Below, piece after piece: positions 17,504 to 27,182 of a stretch of DNA of 64,000 bases. The position numbers and the translations under genes are program-made. Numbering within the stretch: position 1 is the first letter of the stretch; each line of letters opens with the position of its first letter. The notes below the pieces were generated by a model. That model was not told the DNA's origin. It searched no databases and saw nothing but the letters and a program-made list of their open reading frames with translations. Source of the stretch: an uncultured Bacteroidales bacterium (GTDB lineage Bacteria; Bacteroidota; Bacteroidia; Bacteroidales; Muribaculaceae); the NCBI GenBank assembly GCA_900547755.1, contig URIC01000003.1, positions 9,069-73,068 of the forward strand, written 5' to 3'.

Positions 17504-20017
17504 TTATTTAGCGTAAGGAGAATCGGGCCACAATGCGCTCCACCACTGCGGATTGTCCTTGAGCCATAGGTCGAACCATGCCATAATCGAGGAGTGCCAG
17601 AGGCGCCGTTTGGCGTAGTCGGATATGAAGTGGTTCTCGCCGTCTACCTCAATGAACTCTACGGGACGGTTCAGGATGCGCAGGGCCTTGAAAATCTGCT
17701 GGCTCTCGCCGGGGGGCACGTTGGTGTCCTTGGTGCCGTGCATCAGGAGCAGAGGAGTGTTGATTTTGTCGGCGTTGAATAGAGACCCTTGCTTGGTGAA
17801 GAGGTCGGGATTGTTCCAGGGGAATGAATCTGCGGCAGCCACACCGTTGTAGCTGTGACCCCACCAGCCTTCGCCCCAGTAAGAGGTGACATCCGAGATG
17901 CCCGCGTGGCTCACGGCGGCGGCGAATATCGGTGTGAGGGTCTGCAGGTACTGGGTCATGAAGCCTCCGTAGCTGGCGCCCAGACAGCCTATCTTGTCCT
18001 TGTCGATGAATGAGCGGGAGTCAACCAGGCTCTTGGTGGCCTCTATTATGTCATTGGCCGTGCGCTTGCCCCAGGCGTTGACGTGGCGTGCGGAGTACTC
18101 CTGGCCGTAGCCGGTAGTGCCGGAGGGGTTGAGGGTGTACACCACATAGCCGCGCGATGCGAACAGTTGCGGGGTGTAGGGGTTGCTGATGCCTTTTTGT
18201 GTGGGGGAGGTGCCTCCGTAGTAGTACACAATCAGGGGGTATTTCTTATTCGGGTCGAACTCCGGGGGATAGGTGATGTATCCTTCGACGACAGTTCCGT
18301 CGGTGGGGTCGGTCCAGTTGTAAGGTTCGTACTCGCTCATGTCTATCTCGGCCAGTCGGTCTGCCAATGGGTCATCCACCAGGGTGTCTTTTTTCTTGCG
18401 GGTGTCGTAGATGTAACCGCTGCCGGCATAGTCCGCGCCCTGACCCCAGTAAGCTATCTTGCTGCCGTCGCGGCTCATGCTGAAGCCACGCAGCGCGTCT
18501 ATGGAGAGGGGAATCTCCTTGAACTGAAGGTTCGTGGGGTCAAGCACGAACATATTGTTCTCGAAGCCGTTCTCGCCGAGGATGTAGATTTTGCCGTCCT
18601 TGGCCCATTCGGCCTGCTGAACGGAGGGGTCGAAGTCCTTCGTCAGGGGACGCACCTTGCGGTCGGCAAGGTTCATCTCGAAGGCCTGCACATCAAAGTC
18701 GTTGACAATCTGGCCGGGCTTGATTCTGGCGCCTATGCCGTCGAACAGGGCTGCGGAACCGAGCGCCAGGAGTTTCTTCGCATCCGGACTATAGCTTACC
18801 GAGTTGATGAAACCTGTCTCCGGAATAATTGTGTCTACGGCGAGAGTGCGGGTATCCATTTCCAGAATCTCGGAGGAGAAGAAAGGTCGGTGGGTGGGTG
18901 TCTCGCGCTGTATGGCTATCAGGATTTTGTCCTGGGTGGGATGTATGTCCATAAGGCGGGCGGTACCTCCCCAGGTGAGAGGACGTATGTCTCCCGTGCG
19001 GGTGTCACACTCAAAGATGCGGGAGCCGTCGGTCTCGCCGGTTGCGCGGCTGCCGGGAGAGAGCTGGCGGCGCAAGGGGCCTTTCTGCTCCTTATGTCCG
19101 TCGGTGACCATATAGAAGAACTTGTCGCCGCGTGCGTTGAAATAAACTGTGCTTTCGGGCACGTCGCGAGCCACTGTCTTCTGCTCCATTGTTGCGGGGT
19201 CAAGGGTCACTATGTCATAGCCCCCGGTACTCTTGGCGGCGCCGTACAGGATTGCTCCGGCAGGCATCCATGTAAAAACAGGGGTGGAGGGAAGCTCTGT
19301 TTTGCGGCCTGTACGCAGGTCGCAGAGGGTGGTGTGGCGCAGGGTCTTGTCCGCGTCATACTGGTTGGCATAATTGACTACCAACCAGTTGCCGTCCGGG
19401 CTTACGGACTCGCGGGTTATTCTTTCGCCGAAAGCGGTGTCATCCAGATTGAAGTGACGTTTGGAGGTGGCGCTGGCCGTAAGGTTGACATCCTCGAAAC
19501 CCTTGTCGGGAGTCCATTCCAGTTTTAGGGTTGGAGCGGCGGCATCCTCGCCCATAGAGAGGACGCGCACGCACACCTCATGGTCTGAATAGGGCTCCAT
19601 CTGCAGTGAGGCGGTGACATCGCCGTCTGCCTTCTCGCTTGTGCCTTTCTTCTCGCCGTCCACATAGAGGGCGAAACGGGCCGGAGAGCTTACCTTAAGC
19701 GTACCTTTGGCGTAAGCGTCCGGGCGTAGGCGTGTCACAGCTGTCTGCAGCGAGGCCATGCCGGTGCCTTTGTCCAGTGCGAGGACTGTGTCGGATTTGG
19801 AGATTACCGCTTGCTTGGAGGCATGCAGCGGAGCCGGGGTGTCAAGCAGACGGGCGGCATCGTAGCGGGTGCCGGCCACTGTGGTGGAGTCCACCATCAG
19901 AGGGGTGGAGACTCCGGTTATGGGGTTGACGCGCCACACGGTAGGGAGTGTCCCCGCATTGAGCGACAGGGACAGCCCGGCGGCGGTCAGAAAAAACATC
20001 AATTTACTTTTCTTCAT
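17504..20017 (-). CDS. Exported S9 family peptidase (dipeptidyl peptidase-like)
   Basis: This 837-residue serine peptidase has a Sec signal peptide (MKKSKLMFFLTAAGLSLSLNAG), a long beta-propeller-like middle part with repeated TolB/WD-like strands (for example VSPDGNWLVVNYANQ), and a C-terminal alpha/beta hydrolase domain. The catalytic triad is visible: Ser682 in GASYGGF, Asp764 in GTKDTNVP, His796 in GENHFIS. The family cleaves oligopeptides or dipeptides in the periplasm; the exact specificity cannot be read from the sequence. It lies between valS (68 nt upstream, with a weak hairpin) and fabD. Confidence 0.93.
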   Translation of the reverse strand: MKKSKLMFFLTAAGLSLSLNAGTLPTVWRVNPITGVSTPLMVDSTTVAGTRYDAARLLDTPAPLHASKQAVISKSDTVLALDKGTGMASLQTAVTRLRPDAYAKGTLKVSSPARFALYVDGEKKGTSEKADGDVTASLQMEPYSDHEVCVRVLSMGEDAAAPTLKLEWTPDKGFEDVNLTASATSKRHFNLDDTAFGERITRESVSPDGNWLVVNYANQYDADKTLRHTTLCDLRTGRKTELPSTPVFTWMPAGAILYGAAKSTGGYDIVTLDPATMEQKTVARDVPESTVYFNARGDKFFYMVTDGHKEQKGPLRRQLSPGSRATGETDGSRIFECDTRTGDIRPLTWGGTARLMDIHPTQDKILIAIQRETPTHRPFFSSEILEMDTRTLAVDTIIPETGFINSVSYSPDAKKLLALGSAALFDGIGARIKPGQIVNDFDVQAFEMNLADRKVRPLTKDFDPSVQQAEWAKDGKIYILGENGFENNMFVLDPTNLQFKEIPLSIDALRGFSMSRDGSKIAYWGQGADYAGSGYIYDTRKKKDTLVDDPLADRLAEIDMSEYEPYNWTDPTDGTVVEGYITYPPEFDPNKKYPLIVYYYGGTSPTQKGISNPYTPQLFASRGYVVYTLNPSGTTGYGQEYSARHVNAWGKRTANDIIEATKSLVDSRSFIDKDKIGCLGASYGGFMTQYLQTLTPIFAAAVSHAGISDVTSYWGEGWWGHSYNGVAAADSFPWNNPDLFTKQGSLFNADKINTPLLLMHGTKDTNVPPGESQQIFKALRILNRPVEFIEVDGENHFISDYAKRRLWHSSIMAWFDLWLKDNPQWWSALWPDSPYAK

Positions 20018-20041
20018 TGTTTTTCGTCATTAGATTATACG

Positions 20042-20073
20042 AAACAGTCCCGTTGTCAGTGTCGGGAACTGTC
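20042..20073 (-). terminator. Possible hairpin after valS
   Basis: An imperfect inverted repeat (ACAGTCCCG with CGGGAACTGT, one bulged base) sits between the valS stop and the S9 peptidase start. The T-run after it on the minus strand is short, so it may be a weak terminator or attenuator. Confidence 0.35.
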
Positions 20074-20085
20074 TCTAAGGCGTAT

Positions 20086-22770
20086 TTATTTTTGGAGAGC
20101 CTCAATCGAAGCCTTTATGGCTGCAATCTTCTCTGTGGCATCTGTCTGTTTCTTCTTCTCCAGGGCCACCACAGCCTCGGGCGCGTTGGCCACGAAGCGC
20201 TCATTGCTCAGCTTCTTCTCCACGCCGACTAAGAAGCCTTCGTAGCGTTTCAGCTCGGCGTTGAGTTTCTTCAGCTCCTCCTCTACGTCCACAGCGCCCT
20301 TGAGAGGTACGGAATATTCGGTAGCGCCGACAATAAACGAGGCGGCGGAGGGGTCTTTCTCCTCGACGGTGCGGATGCCGGACAGGCCGGCAATCTTCAT
20401 GAGCGTGTCGTCCAGGTCTTCGGGCCAGGCGCCATGTATGAGAAGTTCCAGAGGCTCACGGCCCGGAATCTGTTTGCTCTTGCGAATGGTACGTACGCCG
20501 GCGATTATCTCCTTCAGTGTGTCCATGTCGGCAATCAGCCGGCGGTCATATCCCTTGGCTACGGGCAGGCGGGCATACATGATGCTCTCGCCCTCTTCGC
20601 GAGGCTGCAGATGCTGCCACAGCTCTTCGGTGATAAAGGGCATGAAGGGATGGAGAAGGCGCAGCAGGGTGTCGAAATATCCGAGAGTCTTTTCGTAGGT
20701 CAGCGCATCTATGGGAGTGCCGTAGGCGGGCTTCACCATCTCCAGGTACCAGGCGGAGAACTCGTCCCAGAAGAGGCGGTAAATGGCCATGAGGGCTTCG
20801 GAGATGCGGAACTTCTCCATTTGGTCGGCCACTGTCTCAAGGGTGCGGTCCAGCACAGCCTCGAACCATCGGCATGCCTGTGCGGCATAGTCAGGCTGTT
20901 CCCCTTCGTCGCTCACCTGCCAGCCCTTTACCAGGCGGAAAGCGTTCCATATCTTATTGTTGAAGTTACGGCCCTGTTCGCACAGCGAGTCGTCGTAGAG
21001 GATATCGTTACCGGCGGGTGCTGCCAGCATCAGGCCCATACGCACGCCGTCGGCGCCGTACTTCTCCATCAGTTCTATGGGGTCGGGACTGTTGCCCAGC
21101 ATCTTGCTCATCTTACGGCCTAACTTGTCGCGGACTATACCTGTGAAGTAGACGTTGCCGAAGGGCTTGTCTCCGGCGTACTCGTAACCGGCCATAATCA
21201 TTCGGGCCACCCAGAAGAAGATGATGTCCGGGGCGGTGACCAACGTGGCGGTGGGGTAGTAGTACTTCATCTCGGCGTTGTCCGGCTCCAGGATTCCGTT
21301 GAACAGGGTTATGGGCCATAGCCAGGAGGAGAACCAGGTGTCCAGGGCATCCTCGTCCTGACGCAAGTCTGCCGCTGACAGAGACATATTGCCTGTGAGC
21401 TTGCGGGCTTTCTCCAGAGCCTCCTCCGCCGTTTCGGCAACTACCACCGGCGCGTCTTCTCCCTCGCCTATGAAATAGGCCGGGATGCGGTGGCCCCACC
21501 ACAGCTGGCGGCTGATGCACCAGTCCTGGATGTTCTCAAGCCAGTTGCAGTAAGTGGCGCGGTACTTCTCGGGCACAAACTTTATATGTTCATCCGTCAC
21601 CGGCGGAAGGGCGATGTCGGCGAAATGCTTCATCTTTATGAACCACTGCATGGAGAGGCGTGGCTCTATGGGCACGTGTGTGCGCTCGGAGCAGCCCACA
21701 TTGTTTACATAGTCCTCCACTTTCTCCATCAGCGAGGCTTCGGCAAGGTCCTTGGCTATCTGTTCTCGGACTGCGAAACGGTCCATGCCCACATACATGC
21801 CGGCTGCCTCGGCCACCGTGCCGTCGTCGTTGAAGATGTCTATTGTCTCCAGGTCATGTTTCTTGCCCAGCATATAGTCGTTTGTGTCGTGGGCCGGAGT
21901 CACCTTCAGGCAACCTGTACCGAAGTCAATCTCCACATACCGGTCCTCTATCACGGGCACGGTGCGGCCTACCAGAGGCACTGTCACGTGCTTCCCTTTG
22001 AGCCAGGCGTTTTTCGGGTCCTTGGGGTTTATGCACATGGCCGTGTCGCCCATTATCGTCTCCGGACGTGTGGTGGCCACTACTGCGTAATGGCGTCCCT
22101 GCGCGTCAGTATGTACCACGCTTCCCTCGGGCACCGCGCCGAGGTCCTGTTCCTGCACGTAGTAGCGCAGGTAATATAATTTGCTGTTCTCCTCTTTGAA
22201 ATAAACCTCGTCATTGCTCAGGGCCGTGCGGTTCTGAGGGTCCCAGTTCACCATTCGCAGACCACGATATATGAGCCCCTTGTCATAGAGGTCGCAGAAT
22301 ACCTTGGTCACGCTGCGGCTGCGAGTCTCGTCCATAGTGAAGGCGGTGCGCTCCCAGTCGCAGGAAGCACCCAGACGACGCAGCTGCTTCAGTATTATGC
22401 CGCCGTACTTGTCGGTCCATTCCCAGGCATGCTCCAGGAACTTCTCGCGTCCTATGTCGCGCTTCTGTATTCCCTCGGCGGCGAGTTTGGCCACCACCTT
22501 GGTCTCTGTGGATATGGAGGCATGGTCAGTGCCCGGCACCCAGACGGCGTTCTTGCCCTCCATGCGGGCGCGGCGCACCAGTATGTCCTGAATGGTATTG
22601 TTAAGCATGTGGCCCATGTGAAGCACTCCGGTCACATTAGGTGGAGGAATCACTATGGTAAACGCTTCGCGCTCGTCCGGCTCCGAGTGGAACAGACGGT
22701 GCTTAATCCAGTATTCATACCATTTGCCCTCTACCTGCGAGGGGTCGTATTTGGTGGCTAACTCTTTCAT
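20086..22770 (-). CDS. valS: Valyl-tRNA synthetase
   Basis: ValS charges tRNA-Val and edits misactivated threonine. The 894-residue class I synthetase has the HIGH motif as PPNVTGVLHMGH (HMGH 51-54), the editing (CP1) domain with VVATTRPETIMGD, the KMSKS motif as GRKMSKMLGNSP, an anticodon-binding domain, and a C-terminal coiled coil (VEEELKKLNAELKRYEG) typical of bacterial ValS. It is 44 nt beyond manA and followed by the S9 peptidase gene. Confidence 0.98.
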   Translation of the reverse strand: MKELATKYDPSQVEGKWYEYWIKHRLFHSEPDEREAFTIVIPPPNVTGVLHMGHMLNNTIQDILVRRARMEGKNAVWVPGTDHASISTETKVVAKLAAEGIQKRDIGREKFLEHAWEWTDKYGGIILKQLRRLGASCDWERTAFTMDETRSRSVTKVFCDLYDKGLIYRGLRMVNWDPQNRTALSNDEVYFKEENSKLYYLRYYVQEQDLGAVPEGSVVHTDAQGRHYAVVATTRPETIMGDTAMCINPKDPKNAWLKGKHVTVPLVGRTVPVIEDRYVEIDFGTGCLKVTPAHDTNDYMLGKKHDLETIDIFNDDGTVAEAAGMYVGMDRFAVREQIAKDLAEASLMEKVEDYVNNVGCSERTHVPIEPRLSMQWFIKMKHFADIALPPVTDEHIKFVPEKYRATYCNWLENIQDWCISRQLWWGHRIPAYFIGEGEDAPVVVAETAEEALEKARKLTGNMSLSAADLRQDEDALDTWFSSWLWPITLFNGILEPDNAEMKYYYPTATLVTAPDIIFFWVARMIMAGYEYAGDKPFGNVYFTGIVRDKLGRKMSKMLGNSPDPIELMEKYGADGVRMGLMLAAPAGNDILYDDSLCEQGRNFNNKIWNAFRLVKGWQVSDEGEQPDYAAQACRWFEAVLDRTLETVADQMEKFRISEALMAIYRLFWDEFSAWYLEMVKPAYGTPIDALTYEKTLGYFDTLLRLLHPFMPFITEELWQHLQPREEGESIMYARLPVAKGYDRRLIADMDTLKEIIAGVRTIRKSKQIPGREPLELLIHGAWPEDLDDTLMKIAGLSGIRTVEEKDPSAASFIVGATEYSVPLKGAVDVEEELKKLNAELKRYEGFLVGVEKKLSNERFVANAPEAVVALEKKKQTDATEKIAAIKASIEALQK

Positions 22771-22814
22771 AATATGGTGATTGACTTTGTGTTCGTGTAT
22801 TGGACATCCTAATC

Positions 22815-23789
22815 CTATATGTATGTCTCTATGACTATGGCCTCGCCGTCTGTCGGTTTCAGCGTCACATCCCGCTCGTCGGCGCCCACAAGCAGCAATG
22901 TGCCGGGACCGGCCTTCTCGGTGCCGCAGGAGTCCGAAATCTCAATATGGCCGGACACCACTACCAACACCTTGAAGGACTCCACATCCCGGTAATCGCG
23001 GTGTAGACGGTAGGAGATGTGCATACGGTTGACGGTGAAGCGATTGGTGGCGAGAAGGCCGGAGTTGATATTCATCTCGTCCGGGTAGAGTACCTGCGAG
23101 CCTTCGCCACATCGGCTAAGGTCCAGCGATTCAAGGGCCTGGGCAGTGTGCAGCTCGCGCGGACGCCCCTGGCTGTCCACACGGTTATAGTCATAGATGC
23201 GGAAGGTGGTGTCGCTCGGCTGCTGTATCTCCAGCACCAGGCATCCTTCGCCAAGTGAGTGGACCGTGCCTCCCGGTATGTAATAGACCTCGCCGCGTGT
23301 CACAGGCGTAAAGTGCAGATAATCAGTGATGCGGCCGCTGCTGACGATTGACTTGAACTGGTCGCGTGTAAGCGGGGTGTTGAAGCCGGCGCACAGGCGT
23401 GCCTTGGGTGTGGCCTCAAGCATATACCACAGCTCATTCTTGCCGTTGGGCAGGCCGAAAGCGGGTGCCGCCTTGTCGTCGGGGTGTACCTGCACCGATA
23501 GGTCTGAACTGGCATCCAAGAACTTGACAAGCAGCGGAAACTCCAGTCCCGTGCGTTCCAGGTTTTTGCGCCCTAACAGCGCCACACCGTAGCGTTCTAT
23601 GAGTCCGGTCAGCGACAGACCCTTGTCCGGACCTGCCGCCACCACACTCTCGTGGCCCGGCATGCCGCTCAGCTCGTAGGTCTCGCCGATATGCGCGTCT
23701 GCGGCGGAAGACTCAGCTTCCCCCTTGAAGGCGGCTATCCTTGAGCCACCCCAGATGGTCGGTTTCAATATGGGCTTAAATCTCCACAT
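22815..23789 (-). CDS. manA: Mannose-6-phosphate isomerase, class I
   Basis: The enzyme interconverts mannose 6-phosphate and fructose 6-phosphate, feeding GDP-mannose and glycan synthesis; it is a Zn-dependent cupin. The 324-residue product starts MWRFKPILKPTIWGG, matching the family's beginning. Zn-site and active-site segments are visible: LSVQVHPDDKAAP (Gln and His), GKNELWYML (Glu), YYIPGGTVHSLG (His). The frame is open to an ATG at 23864, but a -7 box lies at 23807-23814, so the start at 23789 is preferred. It is the first gene of the run to asd. Confidence 0.94.
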   Translation of the reverse strand: MWRFKPILKPTIWGGSRIAAFKGEAESSAADAHIGETYELSGMPGHESVVAAGPDKGLSLTGLIERYGVALLGRKNLERTGLEFPLLVKFLDASSDLSVQVHPDDKAAPAFGLPNGKNELWYMLEATPKARLCAGFNTPLTRDQFKSIVSSGRITDYLHFTPVTRGEVYYIPGGTVHSLGEGCLVLEIQQPSDTTFRIYDYNRVDSQGRPRELHTAQALESLDLSRCGEGSQVLYPDEMNINSGLLATNRFTVNRMHISYRLHRDYRDVESFKVLVVVSGHIEISDSCGTEKAGPGTLLLVGADERDVTLKPTDGEAIVIETYI

Positions 23790-23806
23790 ATAGGGCAAAT
23801 TATGTG

Positions 23807-23814
23807 CAAAGATA
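23807..23814 (-). promoter_or_regulatory. -7 box for manA
   Basis: TATCTTTG on the minus strand fits TAnnTTTG, with a weak -33 region. The predicted start is about 11 nt upstream of the manA ATG at 23789. Confidence 0.55.
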
Positions 23815-24021
23815 CAAAAAAATCTTATATCTGACGTATTTACATTTCCTCTGACATTCCGCATGCTGTTCCCGTACTATCTCTGTCTGTATTGAATCGG
23901 CTGATAATAAATGCGTTAAGCGGATTTATTAGTCTTTTTACACTTAACCTGTCAGTCAGGGAAAACAAAAATCCTCCGGCTTTTGTTAAAACAGTCAGAA
24001 ACCAAATCGAATTTAAGAACT

Positions 24022-24258
24022 ATGAACGACAGACTCTCATACGAAGAAAAAAAGGGACTTCCGGACTCCATATTCGGCCTGCCTGAACGACGGGAATATC
24101 CCATGCCCGACGCTGCGCACGTAAGGGCTGCCGAGGCATATTTCCGTTATTGTCCCGAAGCCCTGAAACCCCGTCTGGCCCGTGCCATACTGGCCCGAGC
24201 CGCCGAATATGACGTGGATGTGGAAAGCCCCACAGTGCGTCGATACGCCGCAGAGTAG
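24022..24258 (+). CDS. Small conserved protein with LPDS-FGLPxRREYPMPD motif
   Basis: The 78-residue product from the ATG at 24022 is MNDRLSYEEKKGLPDSIFGL followed by PERREYPMPDAAHVRAAEAY and a helical, basic C-terminus. The motif 'LPDSxFGLPxRRxYPxPDxxHVxxA' is shared with short proteins and domains found in phages and many bacterial genomes, whose role is not known. The frame is open to an ATG at 23983; the later start is chosen because the conserved part begins there. It is divergent from manA and 87 nt ahead of tRNA-Leu. Confidence 0.7.
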   Translation: MNDRLSYEEKKGLPDSIFGLPERREYPMPDAAHVRAAEAYFRYCPEALKPRLARAILARAAEYDVDVESPTVRRYAAE

Positions 24259-24300
24259 AGAAAAATCCCCTTCAGCTTTCACACGCACACGTCGCGCCCG

Positions 24301-24332
24301 TTTGGTCAGACCAAAAAAAAGCAGTAATTTTG
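24301..24332 (+). promoter_or_regulatory. Promoter for tRNA-Leu
   Basis: TTTG (24301-24304), 20 nt, TAATTTTG (24325-24332), a full consensus match 13 nt ahead of the tRNA 5' end. Confidence 0.82.
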
Positions 24333-24345
24333 CAGGACCTGATTG

Positions 24346-24426
24346 GCGCACGTGGCGTAATGGTAGCCGCGCCAGACTTAGGATCTGGTGTCTGACGACG
24401 TGGGGGTTCGAGTCCCCCCGTGCGCA
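24346..24426 (+). tRNA. tRNA-Leu (anticodon TAG)
   Basis: Class II cloverleaf: acceptor GCGCACG paired with CGTGCGC, anticodon stem CCAGA/TCTGG with loop CTTAGGA giving anticodon TAG, a long variable arm (TGTCTGACGACGT region), and T-arm GGGGGTTCGAGTCCCCC. The CCA end is not encoded. A terminator follows. Confidence 0.95.
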
Positions 24427-24433
24427 CGATAAT

Positions 24434-24478
24434 GCCGAAGAGTCATTTCCGTATGGATTTCGCTCTTTGGCTTTTTTG
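24434..24478 (+). terminator. Terminator after tRNA-Leu
   Basis: Stem GCCGAAGAG with CTCTTTGGC (one G-U pair) followed by TTTTTTG: a rho-independent terminator. Confidence 0.75.
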
Positions 24479-24490
24479 TGTCCAAAAGGA

Positions 24491-24523
24491 GAGGGCGTTC
24501 CGAAATAAATCCGGAGCGCCCTC
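24491..24523 (-). terminator. Terminator after the alpha-glucan phosphorylase gene
   Basis: A 12-bp stem with one G-U pair (24491-24502 with 24512-24523) and a 9-nt loop, followed on the minus strand by a CTCCTTTTGG tail. It lies 20 nt beyond the phosphorylase stop. Confidence 0.7.
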
Positions 24524-24543
24524 GCTGTATGGTTGTCTTTACA

Positions 24544-27108
24544 TTAGAACCAACGGGTGTATGCGAAGTCTTGACGGTGAGGCAGCATCTTGTTGTCGGG
24601 GAACATACGGAAGCTGAAAGCGAACTCGCCGGCTTCCTGGAGCTTGTATCTGAGTTCGTATGTAAGTACAGAGCCTTCCTGGTTAATCACCTTAAGTTGC
24701 TTGGAGTCGAAGAAGCGGCGCTCTCCGTTTTCCTGCTTGTAGATTACCAGGTCCACGCCTATGCTGTTGCCAAGCCCCTTGGTGTCCAGAGTGCAACGTG
24801 CCGTCAGCTCGCTTCCGGAACGGGGCATCACACCGAGGTCGCCGTCGTTGAGGCTGGCGGAAAGTACCTGAATCTGGTCCCACTTGGAGGCTACTTCCTC
24901 TTTCCAGGCTACAATCTCGCGGGCCTCCTTGAAGTTGGATGCTATGAGCTTGTGGGCGCGTTTGGACTCGGGAGCGTAGAAACGCTCGATGTAGTCGTCC
25001 AGCTGGCGTTTCATGGTGAAGTGCGGAGCTATGTCGCCGATGGACCCCTTGATGTACTGAATCCACTCGGGGCTGTACCCCTTGGAGTTCTTGGCGAAGT
25101 AAAGAGGGACTATCTCGTTCTCCAGCATGGAATAGATGGTGGCGGCATCCAGCTTGTCCTGCTGGGCCTGGTCGGTGAAGGTGCGCTTCTCGGTGAGGGC
25201 CCAGCCGGCCTTCTCGTTGAAGTGATAGCCCTCATACCACCAGCCGTCAAGTACAGAGAAGTTAAGCACGCCGTTCATCTCGGCCTTCTCGCCGGATGTG
25301 CCGGAGGCCTCCAGCGGACGGGTGGGGGTGTTCAGCCAGATGTCCACGCCGCTTACCAGGCGTTTGGCCACAATCATATTGTAGTCCTCCAGGAAGATAA
25401 TCTTGCCCAGGAACTGAGGCATGTGGCTTATCTCTATGATGCGCTTTATAAGTCCCTGGCCGGCGCCGTCGGCTGGATGCGCCTTGCCTGAGAACACGAA
25501 CTGCACGGGGAACTGCTCGTTATTTACTATTTTGGACAGACGGTCCAGGTCGGTGAAGAGCAGGTGGGCTCGCTTATATGTGGCGAAACGGCGGGCAAAG
25601 CCTATGATGAGGGCATTCGGATTAATCTTGTCTACGATTCTCATCACCGCGCCCGGGTCTCCCTGGTTGGCGAGCCATTTGGCCTTGAAGTCCTTCTTTA
25701 CGAAGTTGATGAACTTGTTCTTCAGCTGCATCCGCATATTCCAGATTTCCTCGTCGCTGACCTTGAAAATCCCCTTCCAGGCTTCGGGGTCGCTCTGGTT
25801 GGCGAATACCTGTTCTCCCAGATTGTCTCTGTAGAAAGCCTTCCATTCGGAAGCCGCCCATGTAGGCATATGCACGCCGTTGGTGACATAGCCCACGTGG
25901 CTCTCTTCGGATGCGTAGCCCTTCCACACGCCGGCAAACATACGTTTGCTCACTTCGCCGTGGAGCCAGCTCACGCCATTGGCCTCCTGGCAGGTGTTGA
26001 GCGCGAACACGCTCATGGAGAAGCGCTCGTTGGTGTCGGGGTTCTCGCGGCCCATATTCATGAGGTCGCTCCAGGAGATACCCAACTTTGCGGGATACTC
26101 GCCCAGGTATTTGCCGAAGAGGCTCTCCTCGAAATAGTCGTGTCCGGCGGGCACCGGAGTGTGGACGGTATAAAGGGACGAGGCGCGTACCACCTCCAAG
26201 GCCACATTGAACGGCAGATGGTCGTTCTGGACATAGTCCACCAGGCGCTGCAGGTTCAGGAGGGCGGCGTGTCCCTCGTTGGCGTGGTATATGTCTGTAT
26301 GTATGCCCAGTTTGTTCAGCATATAGATACCGCCTATGCCGAGCAGATACTCCTGCTTGATGCGGTTTTCCCAGTCTCCTCCGTAGAGCTGATGGGTAAT
26401 CTGCCGGTCAAACTCAGAGTTCATGTCGAAGTCGGTGTCAAGCAGATAGAGCTTCATGCGGCCCACATTCACGCGCCAGACGTGGCAATAAACAATGCGG
26501 CCGGGGTAGGGCACCTCCAGTATCATGGGCTGGCCGTCGTCCCCCATAACCTGCTCTATGGGCAACTGGGCGAAGTTCTGTGCCTCATAGTTGGCTATCT
26601 GCTGACCGTCCATGCTTAATGTCTGGGTGAAGTAGCCGAAACGGTAGAGGAAACCTACGGCTGTCATCTCCACGCGGGAGTCAGACGCCTGCTTTATATA
26701 GTCGCCTGCCAAGACACCCAGACCGCCGGAATAAATCTTCAGGCAGTTGCACAATCCGTACTCCATGGAGAAGTAGCTCACCGAGGGTATGTCTTTGCGC
26801 ATAGGCTCGGCCATATATTCCTTGAAGTGTGTGTAGACCTGCTGCACACGGTTCATATAATCTTTGTCGGCCAGGACCTCCTGAATACGCTCGAAACTGA
26901 TGCGCTGCAGCATCATCACCGGGTTCTCCCCCGTGGAACGCCATATATCGGAATCCAGGTCTTTGAACAGACTCTTGCCATCGCTGTTCCAGACCCACCA
27001 CAGGTTTTTGCTGAGTTCCTCCAGAGGTTTCAGCTCCTTAGGCAGCTCCACACGAACAGTCATGTCACGCCATGCAGGCGCGTTGGTCTCACTTACTTTA
27101 AGTTTCAT
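24544..27108 (-). CDS. glgP: Alpha-glucan phosphorylase (GT35, glycogen phosphorylase)
   Basis: The enzyme releases glucose 1-phosphate from glycogen or maltodextrin using PLP. The 854-residue protein has an N-terminal DUF3417 segment (LKPLEELSKNLWWVWNSD), the catalytic core with NEGHAALLNLQRL and VTNGVHMPTWAA, the sugar-phosphate and PLP region GVDIWLNTPTRPLEASGTSG followed by EKAEMNG (PLP Lys in the usual 'GTSGxK' place), and a C-terminal beta domain. This longer form (AgP2-like) is common in Bacteroidota. It is 74 nt after the GT3 glycogen synthase on the same strand, so synthesis and breakdown genes are probably co-transcribed. Confidence 0.95.
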   Translation of the reverse strand: MKLKVSETNAPAWRDMTVRVELPKELKPLEELSKNLWWVWNSDGKSLFKDLDSDIWRSTGENPVMMLQRISFERIQEVLADKDYMNRVQQVYTHFKEYMAEPMRKDIPSVSYFSMEYGLCNCLKIYSGGLGVLAGDYIKQASDSRVEMTAVGFLYRFGYFTQTLSMDGQQIANYEAQNFAQLPIEQVMGDDGQPMILEVPYPGRIVYCHVWRVNVGRMKLYLLDTDFDMNSEFDRQITHQLYGGDWENRIKQEYLLGIGGIYMLNKLGIHTDIYHANEGHAALLNLQRLVDYVQNDHLPFNVALEVVRASSLYTVHTPVPAGHDYFEESLFGKYLGEYPAKLGISWSDLMNMGRENPDTNERFSMSVFALNTCQEANGVSWLHGEVSKRMFAGVWKGYASEESHVGYVTNGVHMPTWAASEWKAFYRDNLGEQVFANQSDPEAWKGIFKVSDEEIWNMRMQLKNKFINFVKKDFKAKWLANQGDPGAVMRIVDKINPNALIIGFARRFATYKRAHLLFTDLDRLSKIVNNEQFPVQFVFSGKAHPADGAGQGLIKRIIEISHMPQFLGKIIFLEDYNMIVAKRLVSGVDIWLNTPTRPLEASGTSGEKAEMNGVLNFSVLDGWWYEGYHFNEKAGWALTEKRTFTDQAQQDKLDAATIYSMLENEIVPLYFAKNSKGYSPEWIQYIKGSIGDIAPHFTMKRQLDDYIERFYAPESKRAHKLIASNFKEAREIVAWKEEVASKWDQIQVLSASLNDGDLGVMPRSGSELTARCTLDTKGLGNSIGVDLVIYKQENGERRFFDSKQLKVINQEGSVLTYELRYKLQEAGEFAFSFRMFPDNKMLPHRQDFAYTRWF

Positions 27109-27182
27109 CTATATAGTAATTAATTGTTTTCAAAAATTGATATGCAATAGAATAATAAGGAAGAGAAGAGACGTATGAAGGC

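Noticed and set aside
18083..19528. 481-codon open frame on the plus strand
   Set aside because: Antisense shadow of the S9 peptidase gene.
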